From Oscillospiraceae bacterium (GTDB taxonomy: Bacteria > Bacillota > Clostridia > Oscillospirales > Oscillospiraceae): a stretch of DNA of 15,446 bases. Below the pieces are notes generated by a model that was not told where the DNA came from, searched no databases, and worked only from the letters and a program-made list of their open reading frames with translations. Below are positions 13,455 to 15,446 of this stretch, one piece after another. The stretch covers positions 1-15,446 of the forward strand of contig JAEDEN010000042.1 of NCBI GenBank assembly GCA_016293265.1, given 5' to 3'. Each line of letters begins with the position of its first letter. The first letter of the stretch is position 1. The position numbers were made by a program, and so were the translations under genes.

Positions 13455-14366
13455 ATGCCAAGTGTACTGATCCACGGCGCCGATGAAGGCGTGACCTTGA
13501 GCGCGTCCGCCGCAAAGCGCCTGGTGGAAAAGGGCAACGGCGACGCCGCCCTTCTTTACATCGCCCTCCTGCGGCGCCACGGCACCGTCCCGCCCCGCTC
13601 CCTTGCCGGAGAGCTGCGCTGGGAAAAAAGCCGCATCGAATCCGCCGAAGGGGTCCTGCGGGAGCTGGGGCTTCTGGTTCCCGCCGACCTTCCCGAGCCG
13701 GCGGACGAAAAACCGGAGTACCAGCGCTCTGACATCGTGGAAAAGCTGGAGGGCAGCGAGGAATTCCGCCAGCTTACCTCCCAGGTGGAGCGCAAGCTGG
13801 GGAAAAAGCTTACCACACCGGACATCGCCGTGCTGTTGGGCCTGAGCGACTATGTAGGCCTCCCCTCCGACGTCATCTTTCTTCTGGTGTGCCACTGCAC
13901 CGAGCGGATCACCCGGCGCTACGGGGAGGGCCGCCGTCCCACGCTGCGCCAGATTGAAAAGGAGGGCTACGCCTGGGCCCGCCGTGGGTTGGACACCCAG
14001 GAGGCCGCCTCCGCATACCTAAAAAAATACGCCGAGCGCCAAGGGACCTTCCCGGCCTATATGCGTGCCCTGGGCCTTGGGGACCGGCCTCCCGTCCCCT
14101 CGGAGGAAAAGTATCTTTCCGCCTGGCAGGAGATGGGCTTCCCGCCGGAGTCGGTGGCCCTGGCCCATGACAAAACGGTGCTCAAGTGCCACGAGCTGAA
14201 ATGGCCCTATTGCAACGGCATCCTGAAGCGCTGGCACGAAGCGGGCCTACATACCGTGGAGGAGATCGAACAGCGGGACCGCCCCGCCCCCAAGCGCCCG
14301 GCGGAAACGGAGACAGACAACGCCTGGATGAAAAAGTTCATCCAGCAGCGTGGGAAGGAGAGCTGA
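13455..14366 (+). CDS. DnaD-domain primosome/replication initiation protein
   Basis: A DnaD/DnaB_2-domain protein of the kind that helps load the replicative helicase in Firmicutes. At 303 residues it begins MPSVLIHGADEGVTLSASAAKRL. A winged-helix-like region covers ~15-75 (DAALLYIALLRRHGTVPP, ELRWEKSRIESAEGVLRELGLL). The first DnaD-type helical region is at ~97-180 (FRQLTSQVERKLGKKLTTPDIAVLLGL). The second is at ~218-275 and carries the typical helix YCNGILKRWHEAGLHTVEEI. The C-terminal tail is charged, with WMKKFI near the end. The start ATG at 13455 has a GGAAGGAGGG site 6-7 nt upstream. The DnaC/DnaI-type ATPase gene begins 3 nt after its stop, so the two are probably made together and act together. 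Confidence 0.92.
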   Translation: MPSVLIHGADEGVTLSASAAKRLVEKGNGDAALLYIALLRRHGTVPPRSLAGELRWEKSRIESAEGVLRELGLLVPADLPEPADEKPEYQRSDIVEKLEGSEEFRQLTSQVERKLGKKLTTPDIAVLLGLSDYVGLPSDVIFLLVCHCTERITRRYGEGRRPTLRQIEKEGYAWARRGLDTQEAASAYLKKYAERQGTFPAYMRALGLGDRPPVPSEEKYLSAWQEMGFPPESVALAHDKTVLKCHELKWPYCNGILKRWHEAGLHTVEEIEQRDRPAPKRPAETETDNAWMKKFIQQRGKES

Positions 14367-14369
14367 CAG

Positions 14370-15371
14370 ATGGCCTACGATGGAAAGATCATGCGTCGGG
14401 CGCTGCAGCGCTTTGACGAGGACAAGCACCAGCGGCAGGACCGCTTCAACGCCCGGCGGGAGAATATCTTCCGCCGGCAGCCCCGCCTGCAGGAGATCGA
14501 CGCGGAGCTCCGCTCCACCATGAGCCGTATCATCGCCGGAGCCCTTCGCCGGGGCACCGACCCCCGCCCAGCGGTGGAGGTTCTGCGGGATGAGAATCTG
14601 AGCCTTCAGGCGGAAAAGCGCCGCCTCCTGGAGGAAATGGGCCTCCCCGAGGACTGCCTGGAGGAAAAGCCCGCCTGCCCCCTGTGCGGCGACACGGGCT
14701 ACCGCGGCGGCACGGTGTGCCGCTGCCTGCGGGATTACTATGCCCGGGAGCAGCAAAAGGAACTTTCCCGGATGCTGGACCTGGGAGGCCAGAGCTTTGA
14801 GACCTTCTCCCTCAAGTGGTACTCCGATGCCGACGACGCGGGTCTGGGCATCTCCCCCCGGGAGAACATGGACTGGGTGTACCGTACCTGCAAGCGGTAT
14901 GCCGCACAGTTCCACCCTGAAAAAAGTGGTAATTTGCTCCTCACCGGCGACCCCGGCCTGGGGAAGACCTTCCTCTCCGCCGCCATCGCCCGGGAGGTGA
15001 GTTCCGAGGGCTACAGCGTGGTCTACGACACCGCCAGCCGTATTTTCGACCGCTTCGAGGCGGCAAAATTCGGCCGGGAGGAGGGAGCTGAGGACGATGT
15101 GAGCCGTATCATGAACTGCGACCTCCTCATCCTGGACGACCTGGGTACGGAAATGACCACCGCCTTTGTCCAAAGCGCGCTGTACCAGATCATCAACGGC
15201 CGCATCCTGGAGCACCGCTCCACCATTCTCAGCACGAACCTGAAGATCGACGAGCGGAACAACGAGATCGCCCGGCGCTACTCCCCCCAGATCGCTTCCC
15301 GCATTGAGGGAGAATATCAGATCATGCCGTTTTTCGGCAAGGATATCCGTCTTTTGAAAAAAGAGGTGTAA
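14370..15371 (+). CDS. DnaC/DnaI-type AAA+ ATPase, probable helicase loader with Cys-rich zinc site
   Basis: AAA+ ATPase expected to load the replicative DNA helicase. At 333 residues the N-terminal half (1-98) is helical, arginine-rich and partly coiled-coil-like. A zinc site CPLCGDTGYRGGTVCRC follows with C103, C106, C117 and C119, as in DnaI-like loaders of Clostridia. The ATPase domain has Walker A GDPGLGKT at 193-200, Walker B LLILDDLG at 252-259 and the sensor-1 motif STN at 288-290, and ends near FFGKDIRLLKKEV. The start ATG at 14370 has GGAAGGAGAG about 7 nt upstream and lies 3 nt after the DnaD-domain gene. Similar proteins also occur as IstB or phage DnaC, but the zinc site, the partner and the lack of transposase or phage genes favour the chromosomal loader. 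Confidence 0.93.
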   Translation: MAYDGKIMRRALQRFDEDKHQRQDRFNARRENIFRRQPRLQEIDAELRSTMSRIIAGALRRGTDPRPAVEVLRDENLSLQAEKRRLLEEMGLPEDCLEEKPACPLCGDTGYRGGTVCRCLRDYYAREQQKELSRMLDLGGQSFETFSLKWYSDADDAGLGISPRENMDWVYRTCKRYAAQFHPEKSGNLLLTGDPGLGKTFLSAAIAREVSSEGYSVVYDTASRIFDRFEAAKFGREEGAEDDVSRIMNCDLLILDDLGTEMTTAFVQSALYQIINGRILEHRSTILSTNLKIDERNNEIARRYSPQIASRIEGEYQIMPFFGKDIRLLKKEV

Positions 15372-15376
15372 ACCGC

Positions 15377-15406
15377 AAAAAAACCGCCCCCAAGGGGCGG
15401 TTTTTT
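15377..15406. terminator. Bidirectional intrinsic terminator
   Basis: CCGCCCC (15384-15390) pairs with GGGGCGG (15394-15400) around a CAA loop. It is flanked by seven A before and six T after, so it works on both strands. It ends the DnaD-DnaC operon and probably the convergent gene entering from the right. Confidence 0.95.
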
Positions 15407-15407
15407 G

Positions 15408-15446
15408 TTACCGGCCAACTTCCCGGTACAAGGTGGCGGCGTCGGC
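15408..15446 (-). CDS. 3' end of a possible convergent gene (12 codons visible)
   Basis: On the minus strand bases 15446-15411 read without a stop as ADAATLYREVGR, followed by TAA at 15410-15408. The codons end mostly in G or C like the neighbours. The stop lies 2 nt before a bidirectional terminator whose T-rich side also serves this strand. This placement makes a real gene end likely, but twelve residues are too few to name a product. Confidence 0.5.
   Translation of the reverse strand, partial: ADAATLYREVGR

Noticed and set aside
14370..15371. IstB-type transposon ATPase
   Set aside because: No transposase, terminal repeats or mobile context; the zinc site and the adjacent DnaD-domain gene fit a chromosomal helicase loader.

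Overview
The window looks like core chromosome of a high-GC, low-phage anaerobic Firmicute. The best guess is a Clostridia member of the Oscillospiraceae / Flavonifractor-Lawsonibacter type. This rests on Firmicute-specific features (a T-box leader in front of ileS, a DnaD-domain primosome protein next to a DnaC/DnaI-type loader, a YtrA-type GntR/ABC operon, a DUF1836 protein, strong AGGAGG ribosome sites) combined with strongly G/C-ending codons. I see no phage genes, insertion sequences, CRISPR arrays, tRNAs or rRNAs.

Layout. (1) 1-1385, minus strand: the 5' third of ileS, preceded by a complete isoleucine T-box leader with its terminator and a clear promoter. (2) 1411-6500, minus strand: an envelope-related operon. 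Reading from its promoter it holds a 29-residue membrane peptide, a YtrA-type GntR repressor, an ABC ATPase, a large ABC permease with an extracellular domain, an N-acetylmuramoyl-L-alanine amidase and a TraX-family membrane protein. A 57-residue orphan protein follows, and a perfect-palindrome terminator closes the unit. Most junctions overlap by 4 nt or sit 1 nt apart. A near-perfect inverted repeat just downstream of the -10 is the probable GntR operator. (3) 6561-9377, plus strand: rpsO-pnp, the classic S15/PNPase pair, with a strong promoter. A long imperfect hairpin of about 30 bp lies immediately in front of pnp and is a good candidate for RNase III/PNPase autoregulation. (4) 9433-10806: mnmE, a tRNA-modification GTPase. 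(5) 10848-13414: a promoter, a small hairpin, then DUF1836 - DegV - prmA, ending in a textbook terminator. (6) 13396-15406: a DnaD-domain protein and a DnaC/DnaI-type ATPase, probably a helicase-loading pair, ending in a bidirectional terminator. It is shared with the last codons of a convergent gene at the right edge.

How the parts work together. Most of the window is translation and RNA metabolism (IleRS, S15, PNPase, MnmE, PrmA) and replication initiation (DnaD/DnaC). The part most likely to hold something undescribed is the GntR operon. It couples a YtrA-like ABC module to a membrane-anchored peptidoglycan amidase and a TraX-like protein, is led by a tiny membrane peptide, and its permease ends in a GIIGGADG-type tail resembling a motif of the sodium-pumping decarboxylase beta subunit. 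All functions are read from the sequence and from memory of the protein families; no database search was possible.
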